Assembly (NCBI GenBank): GCA_037975125.1
Contig: CM075860.1
Coordinates: 42,999,470 to 43,063,469, forward strand
Direction of reading: 5' to 3'
DNA length: 64,000 nt
DNA from: Latrodectus hesperus
Lineage: Eukaryota; Arthropoda; Arachnida; Araneae; Theridiidae
Shown here: positions 33,085 to 45,468 of the stretch, in pieces
Layout of the letters: each line of letters starts with the position of its first letter
Numbering within the stretch: the stretch's first letter is position 1
Notes under the pieces: generated by a model
Seen by the model: the letters and a program-made list of their open reading frames with translations, nothing else
What the model was told of the DNA's origin: nothing
Databases searched by the model: none
Made by a program: the position numbers and the translations under genes

Positions 33085-33244
33085 ACTCAATTGATATTTT
33101 TTACACATGAGAAACAATTAGATAGGGAACCGAGTTTAAAGTGGTTTCCGAATCACTACAAACACCCTTGCTTTTGCTTGGAATCGAACCCATGTGCTAG
33201 TGAATCAAAGATCAGAGCGCTCACTATTAGGCTGCCAGTTTTGC

Positions 33245-33245
<1 letters not shown>
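33085..33245 (-). repeat. Old SINE-A copy
   Basis: TTTTTTACACATGAGAAACA, AATCACTACAAACACCCTTG, GAATCGAACCCATGTGCTAG and GGCTGCCAGTTTTGC in order. It is followed at once by a TA microsatellite (33253..33309). Confidence 0.75.
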
Positions 33246-33252
<7 letters not shown>

Positions 33253-33299
<47 letters not shown>

Positions 33300-33309
33300 A
33301 TATATATAA
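33253..33309. repeat. (AT)n microsatellite
   Basis: About 45 bp of perfect alternating AT followed by GATATATATATA. Confidence 0.95.
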
Positions 33310-34720
33310 GATCGCCCTCCTTCTAATCAAAATAAATCGAAGTTAATTGGATTACGAGACTAGAGTGAAATAGCACTTACCAAACAATGTTCGAAAAAAC
33401 AGTAATTGGGAAATATGGGCAGGAATTGTAAGGTTCACAAAAAAATGGTAATTAATTCTAAAACAAGTGCTAAACTTAAATTTTTTCTAGTATAAAAATT
33501 TAAATTTAGCGCTTTCTAATATTAAATCAATTGCTAATATTAAATTGCTTGCTAATATAAATTGCTAATATTAACACTTGCTAACATTAAAAATTAATAA
33601 GCTTCCTACATATATTAATATTTAAAAAAATTAAAGCACTTAAAATACAGTAGCTAAATAACTAAACTTTAAGAAACTATATAAATAAGAAATACAACAT
33701 GCCACACAAAATTTTATTTTATTTAAAAAGATGAAATTTTTTCTAAGAGGCTGTATATAAATATTTCCAATAAATTTTTTCACGCCACAAAAATTTTAAA
33801 AAATGTGAAGCCATAGAAACAAAAAATACTTACACGGGCATTCCTTAGGCAACAGCTATTTTTCATAACAATGAATAAAATGCTAAAAATCTCGCTTAGA
33901 TGTTCCGATCTCTAAAATGCAACAACCACTGAACAATAAAAACTGAGGTGTGCGGAAGGAGAAACAGTTTGAAAGTGAAATTTCCAGCGAACGAAAAGTT
34001 TCAGGAAGTGGTCGCGGAACGAAGTTTAATTCTGCTGTGATTGTTACAAAAGAATCTCAAGTTCTGGGGACATCCACCCTTGCGCGTGAAGCGTATCATA
34101 CGAAAACGGCGAAAGTCACATTACGAAATTATCCACGTACAAACACGTGAACGCATTGCCGAAAAGAGTAGCTTCTTCTTACAGCGGAATTAAAAATTGG
34201 CGTGATCAGAATTTTTTTTTAAAGCTATTTTGGGAGCAGGCTACCGTAATACCTATTTGTCAGGCAATTTTGTGATTTTCCAGCATCTTCTTCAGCTTAG
34301 TTTAGTCTTTTATCAAACGGATGATTTTATAAAATAAGCGACTGAAATAGTATACAGCACAGGAGATTTCTCGGAAGTGGAGATGTTTTATTATGTAGAT
34401 ACGCGAGAAAAGTTGAATGCTAAATCCTTCTGAATACACCCCCACCTAGTGGCGAAATGATATTCTAACAGAATACTGAATCATCATCATGAATTCTGTA
34501 TAAGCAGATTGTTTTCGAAAGGGTTGTCATCATAAATTATACATTTAGAAAAGAATCCTAGAATTTCGAAAGATTCTTCTAAAATAATACCTAGTCTAGT
34601 GTTTCCGGAATTGGTTTCGCTATTTTATACTGCTTCAAAAATACATTTTTAAAAACATCGTTCCCCCCTCACTTAACAATGCAATGTATGTACCATTAAG
34701 ACACGAGGAAAGAATATTCA
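33310..34720. other. Gene-free stretch
   Basis: AT-rich, with local direct repeats of TTGCTAATATTAA (33529..33600). A 67-codon frame at 33950 is not recognised. Confidence 0.4.
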
Positions 34721-34780
34721 ATCATCTAAATTAAAAATAAATTATATCTGATGCTATGATTTATTTTTAATTTAGATGAT
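34721..34780. repeat. Perfect 22-bp inverted repeat, 16-nt loop
   Basis: The arm at 34721..34742 (ATCATCTAAATTAAAAATAA then AT) is exactly complementary to 34759..34780. Confidence 0.93.
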
Positions 34781-35816
34781 GGTATCATCAACAAATTTTG
34801 TAATTAATATAAACTTGTCAGTCTGTACTATTTTTTTAAGTATCTGTGGGCAGATGTCATTTTACCAATACCCAGCATTACGCTAATAGCCAAAATAATT
34901 ATCACGATAAGCAGAGCTGCAAATATTAAATTTTAATGCAGTTAAAGAAACGCTAGCTATTAGTTTAAATACCTATAAAGTATTTCGTTCTATTAATAGA
35001 ACCTTTAATAAATAAGAAACTAATAACATGCCAATAATTAGGCTTGCTTAAAAATAGTAAGTTTAATTTATTGATACTAAACATAAAATAATTACATAAC
35101 ATAAATTAAGTTTAAAATTTGAGAATAAAGATATTCCAATTAAATAATTCATTATCATTACTAACAAAAACAAGTAAAATTATAATACCGATGAACATAA
35201 CAGTTTTCAACCAAAACTATCAGACACCAGAGTTTGATTTTTTGAATCTGGTGCTTTTAAAACACCTGGGATACGCCCCCTTTGACGAACTAGTATACGT
35301 ATATAGTAAGTTAATAATTCAATTATGAATATAGAAATGCCAGATCGGCAAAGTAAAATTTTAAGTGTTAGTAATAATTAGTATAGTATGCCGGTAAGGC
35401 ATAGCAGAGAAAATAAAGTTGAAAATAACGCACAAGTGTTTTAAATGAATGATAAATATGGTGATAAGAAAAATTAAATAGAACAGTACTAGACTAAAAC
35501 TTAAAAGCACACTGAATATATAAATTTAAGTTTGTACTAGGGTAACAAAACTGCTAACAATTTTCAATACATTTTTAGGGAATAAAATTATTTTTTATAT
35601 TTAACTTAAATACAGTTCATTTATTTCAATAACAAGATTATATATTTTTGCTACAAAATGTATCCGATTTATATATATATATATATATATATATGCTATT
35701 GTGAAAATATTTGCATGTAATGTTTCAGTTTTCTTATTTTTGCAGTCAATATGAATTCCATTTTCATTTGCAAGTTTTAAAAAAATTGTCATGCATTAAA
35801 ATAATTACACTTTTGG
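34781..35816. other. Gene-free AT-rich stretch
   Basis: Contains an (AT)n tract at 35671..35694. No gene recognised. Confidence 0.5.
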
Positions 35817-36057
35817 CACAGGTGCTGTATAATCCAAGATACCAAATTCTGAGTTTGGCGATTTTTTTATGCATCTGGCAACCAACAATTTTTATTACGT
35901 CATAGATATGGAGACCTATAAGAATTATAAAGAAAATTCTATATTGATAACCTTAGTGTTTACGTCATCGCGCACGTCACGATATGTCATCTTGGCAACA
36001 TTTCTTCATCGCCAAAATAATTCAGAATTTGGAATCATGGATTATACGGCACCTGTG
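35817..36057. mobile_element. TIR-MITE copy 3 (best preserved)
   Basis: Left end CACAGGTGCTGTATAATCC and right end GGATTATACGGCACCTGTG are inverted repeats with one mismatch in the outer 19 bp. Similarity continues inward to about 45 bp (CCAAATTCTGA, GGCGAT). The 241-bp element has no open frame. It defines the family ends. Confidence 0.88.
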
Positions 36058-37254
36058 CAATGCTTTTTTTTTTATTTATTTTGATGAAATATCTATGTAG
36101 AACATTTATATTTAAAAATTAAACTCATAATAAAAAAATTAAAGGAAATTAAAAATCATTTTTCCTCACTATTATGTATTTCATTTATAATGTACGAAAA
36201 CATTTCTTAAGTATATCGAGACGCATTTTATACGTAGCTTTATAAATTTCGCAAAAATGTACATTTTAAGGTGACTTATATTCAACTGAATAAAAATATA
36301 AAATAACAAATATAAAATAATAATATAATTAAACAAAAATTGCTCAATTTTGGAATAGTGTTTTTAAAAGTATATACCATATTGATATATACTTTTAAAT
36401 AATTTTTTTCAATATGTTACTTTCACTCTATATAAATAAAATCTTTATGCGGTTGATGGAATGGAATGAAGCTTATAATTTTGGTCTATGATCAGTTTAA
36501 AACACAATCTTTATTTCATATTGAAATTATTGATTAAATTGTTTGTAACTAATTTAAACCTTACAATTAAGGTTTAAATTAGTTACAAAGAGTTCAAATC
36601 AACGTTAATACGCTGAACTCCCTGTAAAGTCGGCTATGCTGCGTTGCAGTAATCTAAGCAGTGTAACACAATTCTTGAGCTGTGATATCTCCAAGAAAAA
36701 AACTTTTTAATCAGCCTCTATTTAAAATTGTCATCTATGCATAGTCACTGCGGTCAGAAAATACATACGGCTCCTGAAAAATATAATCTTCTTTAGCATT
36801 TTCATATATTAGTTTCTTAATCAGCAAAAATATTTTCGGTTTTCCCAATGCGCCGCAGATCAGATATGCATTGAAATGCGAATAAAAGTCCCAACTTCAA
36901 TATTTAATAGCTTTGTAACTAAATTAATTTTTACAGCGCTTACATCTCATTCGGTTTTGGCAGATTTTTTCGAAACTTCGCATTGCAAAATTGAAATTTG
37001 TATAAAGGCTAATAAATTTGATGTTGGTAAAAATAATTAAAATCGAAGTCGTGATTTTTCTCTAACAGCTAAGAACACATTTCATATTAAAAGTTAAGGA
37101 CAATGAGATCTGGCAGATTCTGCTCATTAACTAATGAAGACATATTATATATTTTATGTATATATACGCACGACGATTAACCAATAAGGACTAATAAGTC
37201 TGAGTGTATTCCAAGCCAATACATACAAACACCAATCCAAAAATCAAAAAGAGG
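36058..37254. other. Gene-free stretch with two strong hairpins
   Basis: AT-rich. Palindromes lie at 36363..36399 (14-bp arms) and 36542..36589 (22-bp arms, 4-nt loop). No gene recognised. Confidence 0.5.
36542..36589. repeat. Perfect 22-bp hairpin with 4-nt loop
   Basis: TTTGTAACTAATTTAAACCT then TA (36542..36563), loop CAAT, and the exact complement at 36568..36589. A second palindrome (TTTAAAAGTATATA arms, 36363..36376 and 36386..36399) lies nearby. Confidence 0.95.
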
Positions 37255-37465
37255 ATTTAGTTTGATTTGTCACGCATTCGTCATTTTTTGCACACGAGGG
37301 ATAATTTTATCGGGGACTATAGTTTAAAGTGGATTCTGAACCGCTACAAGCACCCGTATCCAAAGTGGGATTCAAACCCACGTACTGTTGAACCGAAGGC
37401 AAAACGATTACTCTTTTTTTGAGAGATGGTAAATCGTTCGGCTGCAGCTCTCTCTCTCAAAAAAA
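37255..37465 (-). repeat. Old SINE-A with an internal inverted segment in its tRNA head
   Basis: The body is recognisable (TTTTTTGCACACGAGGGATA, GTGGGATTCAAACCCACGTA). Within the head, CTTTTTTTGAGAGA (37413..37426) faces TCTCTC plus nine A (37453..37467), and AACGATTA faces TAAATCGTT, so extra palindromic DNA was gained there. Confidence 0.75.
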
Positions 37466-38249
37466 AAGGGAGAAGTCAAATCTGATGCTAAAGGATCCAT
37501 ACCTTCGTATAACTATTATGTTAAAAAATCACATGAACAAAATGAACTTCTCAATGTGACCGTGAGGTGAAAGCAGGCTCATCGGGTAGAAAGTTTCAGG
37601 TTCGAATCAAACTGCTATTGAAGAATGGGAGAGGGATACTACACTTCAGATTTGTGTAAATATATATTTGTAGAAAAGGGGTATCTGGGAAGTTATGGGT
37701 TTTTTTTCCGTATGACTCGTGAATTAGAATCGTTTTCTATAAAAAGTCCTGCTGTAAGGAAATTCAATCTGTGAACATTAAAATGCCTCACAAAATTCTT
37801 AGGCAATTGTGTTGTCTACTTCACGGTGCTGAAATCTATCGGGTTTGTAGCTTAGAAGAGTACTGGGATTTTGTCTATCGACTCATGAATATTGTCTAAT
37901 ATTTGTAAAAAGTCTATCAAACTCTTCAAAAAGGCATATAAAAAGTAGACACTTTAAAAAAAATCCTTACAACAACGTTAAGCTACTTACTACAATGTCA
38001 TTGAATGTAAATAAAATCAATATGATAAAAATTTTCCTTACATAGTAATTAAGATAATGGAAACATAACTAAAACTTTGTTTCTAATTTAAAAAATACAC
38101 TAATAATTTTATGACACATTGAGCAAGGCCAACTCTTCTAAAACTAATTTACCAATGTTATGTGTAAAACATCTAAAGGTATTAAAACATAATATTCTTG
38201 GCGTAGAAATTTTATTTTTGAAGAAACTGTAACCGTATCCAATGAACAC

Positions 38250-38560
38250 TTCAGAGTGGTATTTGCGGCTCTAGACCAGTGATTTCGACTCTCAAATTAA
38301 CTCGTAAGAAGGGAAATGATGGTGTTAAAGAGGAGGGATCACCTGTTGCTGCATCTCCCCGTAATTGATTTCCTCGCAACACCCGAGGCTTAAGTATGAT
38401 GATTTCCATCAGCGACCACCAGGAACAAATGTGAAAAAGACACGTCGGGCCGACAGCCGAATAGAGACATTTCACCCCTTCTCCTCCTCCCCTTCTTGTT
38501 AATGTTCCTGCACCATCCGGAGGAATGACTCGAGAACCACACACACACAATCTTTGAGAG
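38250..38560. other. Less AT-rich unique island
   Basis: Balanced base composition. Minus-strand frames of 61-100 codons are unrecognised. Holds short CTCCTCCTCC and CACACACACA tracts. Confidence 0.25.
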
Positions 38561-38734
38561 GAAATAAAAAAGCACCTTGGAAATACTGCGGAGTTAAGTC
38601 CATCCGGGTAGATTTAAAATCTCTCTTGCATTATTTTTTCAGTTTTAAGTAAAACTTCTGAGTTTTTCACTTCATGTAATTATTAAATAGACTAAAATTT
38701 ATCTATTTAAGAATGGCAGGATATTTTGCCACAC

Positions 38735-38885
38735 GATGATCACTTTTGCACACAAGGGCTAGTTAAAACAATGAATTACAGCTCAAAGTGGATTCCGAAC
38801 CACTACAAAAATCCCAGACAAAGGTGGGAATTGAACTTACAAACTATCGAATTTAAGGCCACAGCTCTAACAGCTGAGGTGACAC
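38735..38885 (-). repeat. Old SINE-A copy
   Basis: CACTTTTGCACACAAGGGCT, GTGGATTCCGAACCACTACA, then a diverged head. Confidence 0.75.
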
Positions 38886-39489
38886 CTCTACTTATGTGAG
38901 TGGTAGATTTTAAGAAATTGAATTTGTAAACAATATCTATTCATTTACATATTTACACAATAAAAAAGTACAAAATATAGGATACGAAAAACATGTATAA
39001 ATATAATTATTGACGATTTCAAAATATATTAAATGAAATCATCTTAAGATTTTCAAACTTTTTAACTATATAAATTGATAAATTGTACAATTTAATTTAT
39101 GCCATATAAACTAGGAAATTTTACCATACATCTAGTAAGATTGAAAATCATATTTGCATAGTACATTTAGTACATATGGCCAAAAATAAATTCATATTTT
39201 TGTTAAATTGATTTATTTAAGCCACTAGTTGGATTCCTATATACAATTACAGTATTTTTTAAAGTAAAATTTTATAATCAAGAATTTCATGTATTTTCCA
39301 TGTTCTAATAAAACTGATAAGCACCAATATCCTGCTAATTATTTTTTAATCGAATTAAGTTATGACATATGTCTTTCAAAGCATGTAAATTTCACATATT
39401 GTTAAAATTACATAAAATTCCACAAAATCCTCTCTTGGAAAAACAAATATTAATCAAAACTATAAAGAAAAAAAAAACTTGCACGTCCA

Positions 39490-40000
39490 AATATAAAATT
39501 GGTTAAACTGCTGATTCAGCAGTCTTTACCTGCATATCAATTCAGCGAGATTTCGTATCCAACAATCTTCGTGAATCGTGAGTTGTCGACGAAAGAGCAG
39601 CCTGCAGTCACACAAAACCCTCAACGCAAGAAACCGCTTCCGAAGGAAAAGATGAAGCCAGTTATCGGTTTTACAAGTTGTATTGATTATTCAAAGTTAT
39701 CTTTCCCTTCAATAGCTGCTCATCCCCCCCTGTCAGGGAAGATAACCAATCGTACATCGCATTCTGCTCTATTCGATAGGCGGGCTCAGTTCCGCCAATG
39801 GCCACCTGCCTGTGAACGAGATAAGTCACAGAGCGTGCGACCAGAGCGATCCGCGCATGTCTGAACGGGTGGACTTTTCGGACATGATCCCTCGGCTACC
39901 AGAACTGATCTTACACCCTGTGAACAGGAGAATGTGACAACACTCGCCAGTGCATTGATTGGTTCAGAGGAAGTGAATGTTTCGAGACATTCCACAAGCT
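39490..40000. other. Less AT-rich unique island with a 122-codon plus-strand frame
   Basis: The open frame 39499..39864 encodes a basic, proline-containing peptide (FVNRELSTKEQPAVTQNPQR) that I do not recognise. The composition shift against the flanks suggests a functional or foreign segment, but no start context, splice sites or homology supports a gene. Confidence 0.3.
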
Positions 40001-40474
40001 GATTTATTTATTTTTAATATTCATAGAGCTTATGAAGCCATGCATCAAATGAACTTTAAAAATAACTCCTCAACATCGCCGAGAAAATTCGGAATAGCAT
40101 TCGAATAATGTTATACAATTTTAAATAAAGTCCAGTCATTTAGTCATGAAATAATTCTGCTTATACAGCCACGCGAATTTCATATCGATCAAATATCCTC
40201 AATACAATAGAGATTGATAATTTAAGAATAATGATTATTTACATTGTATCTATCATTATATTATTTCTTAAATCATTATATTATTTCTTTCAAATTCTTC
40301 CTCTCTTTATTCAGTTGCTACGACATCCTTTAGGCTACATGACTATGGCACTATAGTACTCATAATAGTCTTACATCGTTTTATGTTAATGTTTTGATAC
40401 CACGCAGCAGCCCTCTTAACAGCAGTAAGTCTTTACAAGGCCTATTTAACAACCATTTCGTATAATTGCATTTC
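40001..40474. other. Gene-free stretch
   Basis: AT-rich, with a duplicated ATCATTATATTATTTCTT motif at 40252..40289. Nothing else seen. Confidence 0.4.
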
Positions 40475-40486
40475 GAGACTTTTATA

Positions 40487-40842
40487 GATACGTTTAACCG
40501 TAGGCTTCCTAACTGGGCACTACTATTTCAGAAAACACCTCCATAAAATGGGACTGTTTCAGCAAGACCCTATCTGCAGGAAATGCCATACGCAAGAGGA
40601 AACGGCCAAGCATATCATTTACGAATGCGAGGCTTTTGCCCTCCCTAGATGAACTTCTTTAGGCATCGTCCATACTAGAGAGTTACACCTAGACTCCATG
40701 AAAGGGTTGTCGGACTTTAATAATAAAGTAGGTGACCCGAGCAACTGGAACTAGGAAACATTGGGTTTGGAGTTAATAGTACAAAATGCTGATAAAATCA
40801 GAGGTGCCCAATGACATACAAACCCAACTCGAAGAAGAAGAA
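40487..40842 (+). mobile_element. LINE-H, shorter 5'-truncated copy, 12-bp target duplication
   Basis: GAGACTTTTATA lies at 40475..40486 and again at 40843..40854. The 356-bp insert matches 29727..30079 of the larger copy from GATACGTTTAACCGTAGGCT to the GAAGAAGAAGAA tail, with an in-frame TGA near 40650. Confidence 0.88.
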
Positions 40843-41149
40843 GAGACTTTTATATACATAAGTTAGACTCCAACGTGGAACCCTTCAAAGAATCTTCCTT
40901 TTATTTGAGTCCACATAACTCAGTATAATGCAGGTCATTTTAACGCATCCACAATAAGACACACCGAGCCCTAGTGTTAGAACAGTGCTTTTCGGAGCAT
41001 CAGACCCAGAGTTCGATTCCGTCGGGATAGATGCTATGAAGTTTTCTCTGTTTTCTTTCTCAGGACATTTGAATTTAAAGTTGAGGGTTTTTCATCATTT
41101 TTAAATGATTAATGAATGGCGCACGTTAAATGTTTTGTTACTCATGGTA

Positions 41150-41470
41150 CTTGGACAGTCCAAGCTAGTTTCTCCGTCGGCTATGCGAATTTAAGTCAGG
41201 ACGGCTTTCGTTTAAACCAAAACACCATAAAGGTGAAAGTACAACTTTGCTCTAAGATTTCTCCGATAGATGGCACCACCAGAGGATCCACTCCCACCAT
41301 TTTGACAATGATCTGGAGGGAGAGAAAATTTTCTCCAGACCATTACACCCATGGTAACTGCTCAACGACTGATTACAGGACTTTCGATTCCACAGATTTA
41401 ACGAGCACGTATACCGCATGCACTCGATGGGTCTTTGGCGAACCCCGCCTTAGGGACGGAAGAAACGTTC
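41150..41470 (+). repeat. Family E dispersed repeat
   Basis: Shares CATAAAGGTGAAAGTACAAC, GATAGATGGCACCACCAGAG and ACCCATGGTAACTGCTCAAC with copies at 1235..1785 (inverted) and 50524..50790. Open for 119 codons, but the frame is not conserved among copies. Confidence 0.65.
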
Positions 41471-41754
41471 GTTAAATATACTTCTCTAATCACGTGGTGT
41501 GGAAATCGTTCTCATCGTTACTGGTGTCCATTGTTACTTAATGGTAACTGTAATCCAAATTGTTTAAGTGTTTGGTTGTTTTTACCGATTTCCATTAACA
41601 GAAACAAGCATATTTGACCCCGCTTAGAGCACAACTTAAAAGCTGAAGATTGTTTTAAGGTATTACAGCCAATAAGGAAGGTTTCCTTATTGGACACGTA
41701 CCGGAAGAAAGGCAATGGATAGTTTACTTTATTCTCATGTCATACGGGAAAGAT

Positions 41755-41915
41755 CATAGAAAACTCCCAAGCACTCACCCTGACAAATGTGTCTCCAATA
41801 GAGAGCTGGAAACGCAACATCCATCTTCCGTTGCTCTATCGTGACTGGAATCGAACTCAGGATCTTATGCGAAGAGCATTAATTTCTTACTAAGCTCAGG
41901 TGGGCCAGAAATGAT
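41755..41915 (-). repeat. SINE-G copy (tRNA-like)
   Basis: GAAAACTCCCAAGCACTCAC, CTGGAAACGCAACATCCATC, GGAATCGAACTCAGGATCTT and AAGCTCAGGTGGGCC match the order seen at 52515..52741. Confidence 0.6.
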
Positions 41916-42469
41916 ACGCTCGAGAAAAGACAAAAAAATACAGAGCTTTATCACCATGAATGCAGATGATACAAAAATATTAGTCTGTGATCTATTCTAA
42001 TAGAAATGAATTCTATATGAATGAGAGTTTTCCTATCAGCATTTGATATCGAAAATTTAGAATATGTAAGTAAAGCTTATCAGCGGTTGCCATCTTTAAC
42101 GAAGTTAAAATGAAAATAAATTAGAATTTTTATTTATTGAAATTCTCCATGCGTATAAACTGTTCAACATAGGGAGAAGTCTTAAATGAGGCTGGCAATT
42201 TTTTGACAGAATACATAAGAAAATACTGTTAAAGAAAAGAAATATGAAGAAAAATGTAAAAAATAAATGAATATGTGAGAAACTAATTTCATAATTTTAA
42301 AAATTTAAACAGTAATTTTCAATATCGAATTGAAATTTTATTCTTACGAATTTAAAACAAATTACTCAAATTTGTTTTATGTATTTTTTAAAGATATATA
42401 TACTGAATATATTAATATATTTTTTATGCATTTTAATGACTAGTTGTCGCCCTATGATGATTTTACTTG

Positions 42470-42612
42470 TGATAACTAATTCGACTGGAGAATCTTCAGT
42501 TTAAGATCTATTAAATGTAACTGGACAAACAACTTCGCGTGAGGTGGGAGTCGAACCTACGAACTATCGAAATGAAAGCGGGAGTACTGACTATTCAGTT
42601 GTAAGCTCGGAA
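42470..42612 (-). repeat. Old SINE-A copy
   Basis: GAGGTGGGAGTCGAACCTAC, GAACTATCG and a decayed head. Strongly diverged. Confidence 0.55.
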
Positions 42613-42877
42613 ATCATGGAAAATTTCGATTAATAAGTTTTTTTGGAAAATATTAAACATGCTTTGCATTTATATCAATGGTTAGATTATCAGCATTTAT
42701 CTATTTGAAAGTTTACTTTTGAATTAGTTTACCAAAACGAATAAAAAATATGAAAACAGAGAAAAACATTTACTGAATGATATATATTTTGCAAAATATC
42801 GCTTATGAATAAAAAAAATTTCATCATTAAATAGTTTAATAATCGGAAATTAATTGCATTGAAAAGTAAAAATGCCG

Positions 42878-42960
42878 TGCAGCCTTTATGGTGTACTGAC
42901 TATTCAGCCCTCAGCGCTTTCACAGAAGGGTTCGGGTTCGAATCCCGAATAAAGCATGGA
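42878..42960 (+). repeat. tRNA-like sequence, probably a SINE head
   Basis: The B box GGTTCGAATCCC is intact, preceded by TACTGACTATTCAGCCC. I cannot fold a proper acceptor stem, and ATGGATGT follows as in SINE bodies. Not called as a functional tRNA. Confidence 0.4.
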
Positions 42961-43374
42961 TGTAAAATAGGGGGAAAAATCGGACTTTCTGCATGTTCTC
43001 GTTTCGAAAAAAGAAAGCAGAGGACTCTCCATAAATGTAAGCATAAAATTCGTAAACTTTGAATAGCAAAATTTTTGTTTTTAGTTATTCAGTTATCACA
43101 TAGCAATTCAGATATTTAATAAAATGATTTCTATTTAAATACACAAAAAAATTAATAAAAATTAAAACTATAAATTTTGCATATACTTTTATATTTTTTT
43201 GTGACTAGATATTTCAAAACATAAAATGTTTATGAAAACTGATCCTACATTTCAAATGTTTACACGAAATTTAATCAAAACGTGGAATAATTGAAAAATT
43301 ATTTTTAAAAACATTCATAAAATTAAGAAACTTATTTAAAAGGGAAATAAATTTTTATTATGTATTACAAGTTT

Positions 43375-43530
43375 GATTGTTCTGTGTCACAGTTGCACAT
43401 GATAATGCGCTAATTCAACTGGGACCTTCAGCCTAAGGTGGATTTTAAATTATTAAAAACACTCACTCCTAACGTGGGAATCGAACTCATGAACACTTAC
43501 AATTCAGCCTGGTGCTCAGCTCAGCTAAAT
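43375..43530 (-). repeat. Old SINE-A copy
   Basis: AGTTGCACATGATAATGCGC, GTGGGAATCGAACTCATGAA and a truncated head. Strongly diverged. Confidence 0.55.
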
Positions 43531-44590
43531 TTTTGAATTCCACAAATTGAATAATTTTTGCAAACTTTATAACCTTAACAAATTTTTAATTTTTGTGATT
43601 TATTTAAGCTAAGTGGAAAATTCTGCTGCTAGAAATGTTTAAAGTGTAATTAATCAAAAAAAAAATAATTTAAAATAAAAATTAAATTTAACAAATAATT
43701 TAAATAAATTTAAAAAAGTATTTATGCTTTAAAAATTTTCTTTAAAAATTTTTTGGTGATTTATAGAAAAATATAGAATTATTTCCATATAGAATAAAAA
43801 ATAAATAAAAAACATTTCGAAAATCATTTTACTTTTTGAGATTTATATAAATTAAATTTAAAAAGATGCGTCAGATATTTATTTAACGAAATGAAACCTT
43901 ATCCGTACCATTCCATAGATGGACCAGGTATTGTCATCATTCAAGGAAGGAATTAAATTGCGTGTCCTGCAACTGTTTCGAGTTATCGTTAACAGTTGCT
44001 CATTACGAATGAGCAATAATCTGAATTTTCCGACTCATTTCGACAGACCGAATGCAGTCACTGTAAAATTGATGGCTGGCCCCATTGTTTGGGCGTACTA
44101 TTAGAAATAGCTGCAGAAATAACTGACTTCGTACTAAGCATTTTTCTATTTATTTGCTTCAGTGACTACCCAGAAATCCAAACAGAATATTCGTGACGAA
44201 TAATTGTACTCAAATCTCCTACTGCGCGCTTCGAATAACAAGAGTTCGGAATATTGAGTTATTACGAACAGGGCAGATACTAGTTAAATATTTGGGAAGA
44301 CTGAGTCAGGTGAAAAGGACTGTCTGACAATACCGCACATTCATAGATAAAGACTAAGTAAGTTTTAGTAATCGTTTTATAGACAAATTGAAAAGAAAAT
44401 GGCAGTGCGAGGGAAAGCAAAGAATACAGATAACCATGAGACTTATTACACAGATAAGATGAGTGTTAGCAAGTGGTAAAGCATAAAAGGTTGTCGCATG
44501 TAGTTTCGGGAGACATGTGTCAAATATCATGTACTAGGGAAAAAATGGCGCCAAATAATACAAATTTTCGCCAACAATAGAAAACTACAT
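43531..44590. other. Gene-free stretch
   Basis: AT-rich to 43860, then less so. The 62-codon frame at 43919 is not recognised. Confidence 0.4.
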
Positions 44591-44715
44591 TAATACCCCT
44601 GCAACACGGTACTCTTATAACGCGTTTTCATATGACGCGATTTCATGTCCCTCGTAAAACACGTACTTTCTCCCCAAATAACGCGTTCATTCCCCCACGT
44701 TATATTTCTGTATGC

Positions 44716-44995
44716 CGACCGATTGGCCGAGTGGTTAGCGTTCCTGACTCCTGAGCTGTGGGTCCCGGGTTCGAATCCCGGTTCTATCATGGATGTTTCT
44801 TTCCTTCTCTGTTCTCTCTGTCCTTTCTTCTGTGATGTTGTATGAATGTGGCCCGCCCTATAAACGGGTTTGTGGTGGTATGGCGCGGGCAACGCTACTT
44901 GCCTCCGTGACTTGGTTCACAGGTGCCCGCTGGGTAACGACACATGAGTAGCAGTCTATGGACTTGTTGTGGCACAGGGTTATACCCTCTTGTGC
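44716..44995 (+). mobile_element. SINE-C copy (uninterrupted)
   Basis: The head GATTGGCCGAGTGGTTAGCG with B box GGGTTCGAATCCCGG looks Ser/Leu tRNA-like. The body has TTCTCTCTGTCCTTTCTTCT, CCTATAAACGGGTTTGTGGT and GACTTGGTTCACAGGTGCCC. It is preceded by a Tigger-like fragment with ATAACGCG motifs (44592..44700). Confidence 0.8.
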
Positions 44996-45249
44996 TCGCC
45001 ATTGGAAAAAATAATTATTGTTTGTATGAATTATTACAGCTTAAAATTTCAGAAGTATCTCTTCGGTAAAATGGCTTGATTGGAGGATTCTATTATTGCT
45101 GCTGTTTGGATTCCACACAGATTTACTTATGGTCGATGCAGCAGAATTAACACTATCAAATGTGGCATTATTCTTTTTAGGTTTTCCATTTAAATACAAC
45201 TTGTATTTTGTTTTCAAAATAATATTAATTAAAATACCTGAGTATTAAT

Positions 45250-45468
45250 TTGGCACATGGATGTTGGATTCTGATCGTTTTGGAGAAGAAAAAACGTTGC
45301 CAAGATGACGTAAATACTAGGGTCGCTGAAACAGAATTTTCTGCATAATTCTTATAAGCTTCTATATCTATTACGTGATAAAAACCATGTTTCAACACAC
45401 ATAAGAAAATCCGGATGAAAAAATCACCAGACTCAGACTTAGCCATCCTGGATTATACTGTATCTGTG
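45250..45468. mobile_element. TIR-MITE copy 4, left end decayed
   Basis: Internal blocks GTTGCCAAGATGACGTAA, CAGAATTTTCTGCATAATTC and TACGTGATAAAAACCATG, then the right end TGGATTATACTGTATCTGTG. The left terminal repeat is barely visible near 45235. Confidence 0.7.

Noticed and set aside
44716..44790. Possible functional tRNA gene
   Set aside because: A and B boxes are present, but it is continuous with a SINE body shared with 15343..15600 and I cannot pair a full acceptor stem.
44590..44892. Minus-strand frame of 100 codons with EPGFEPGTHSSGVRNANHSA
   Set aside because: It is the antisense reading of a SINE-C tRNA head; such frames recur wherever the repeat does.
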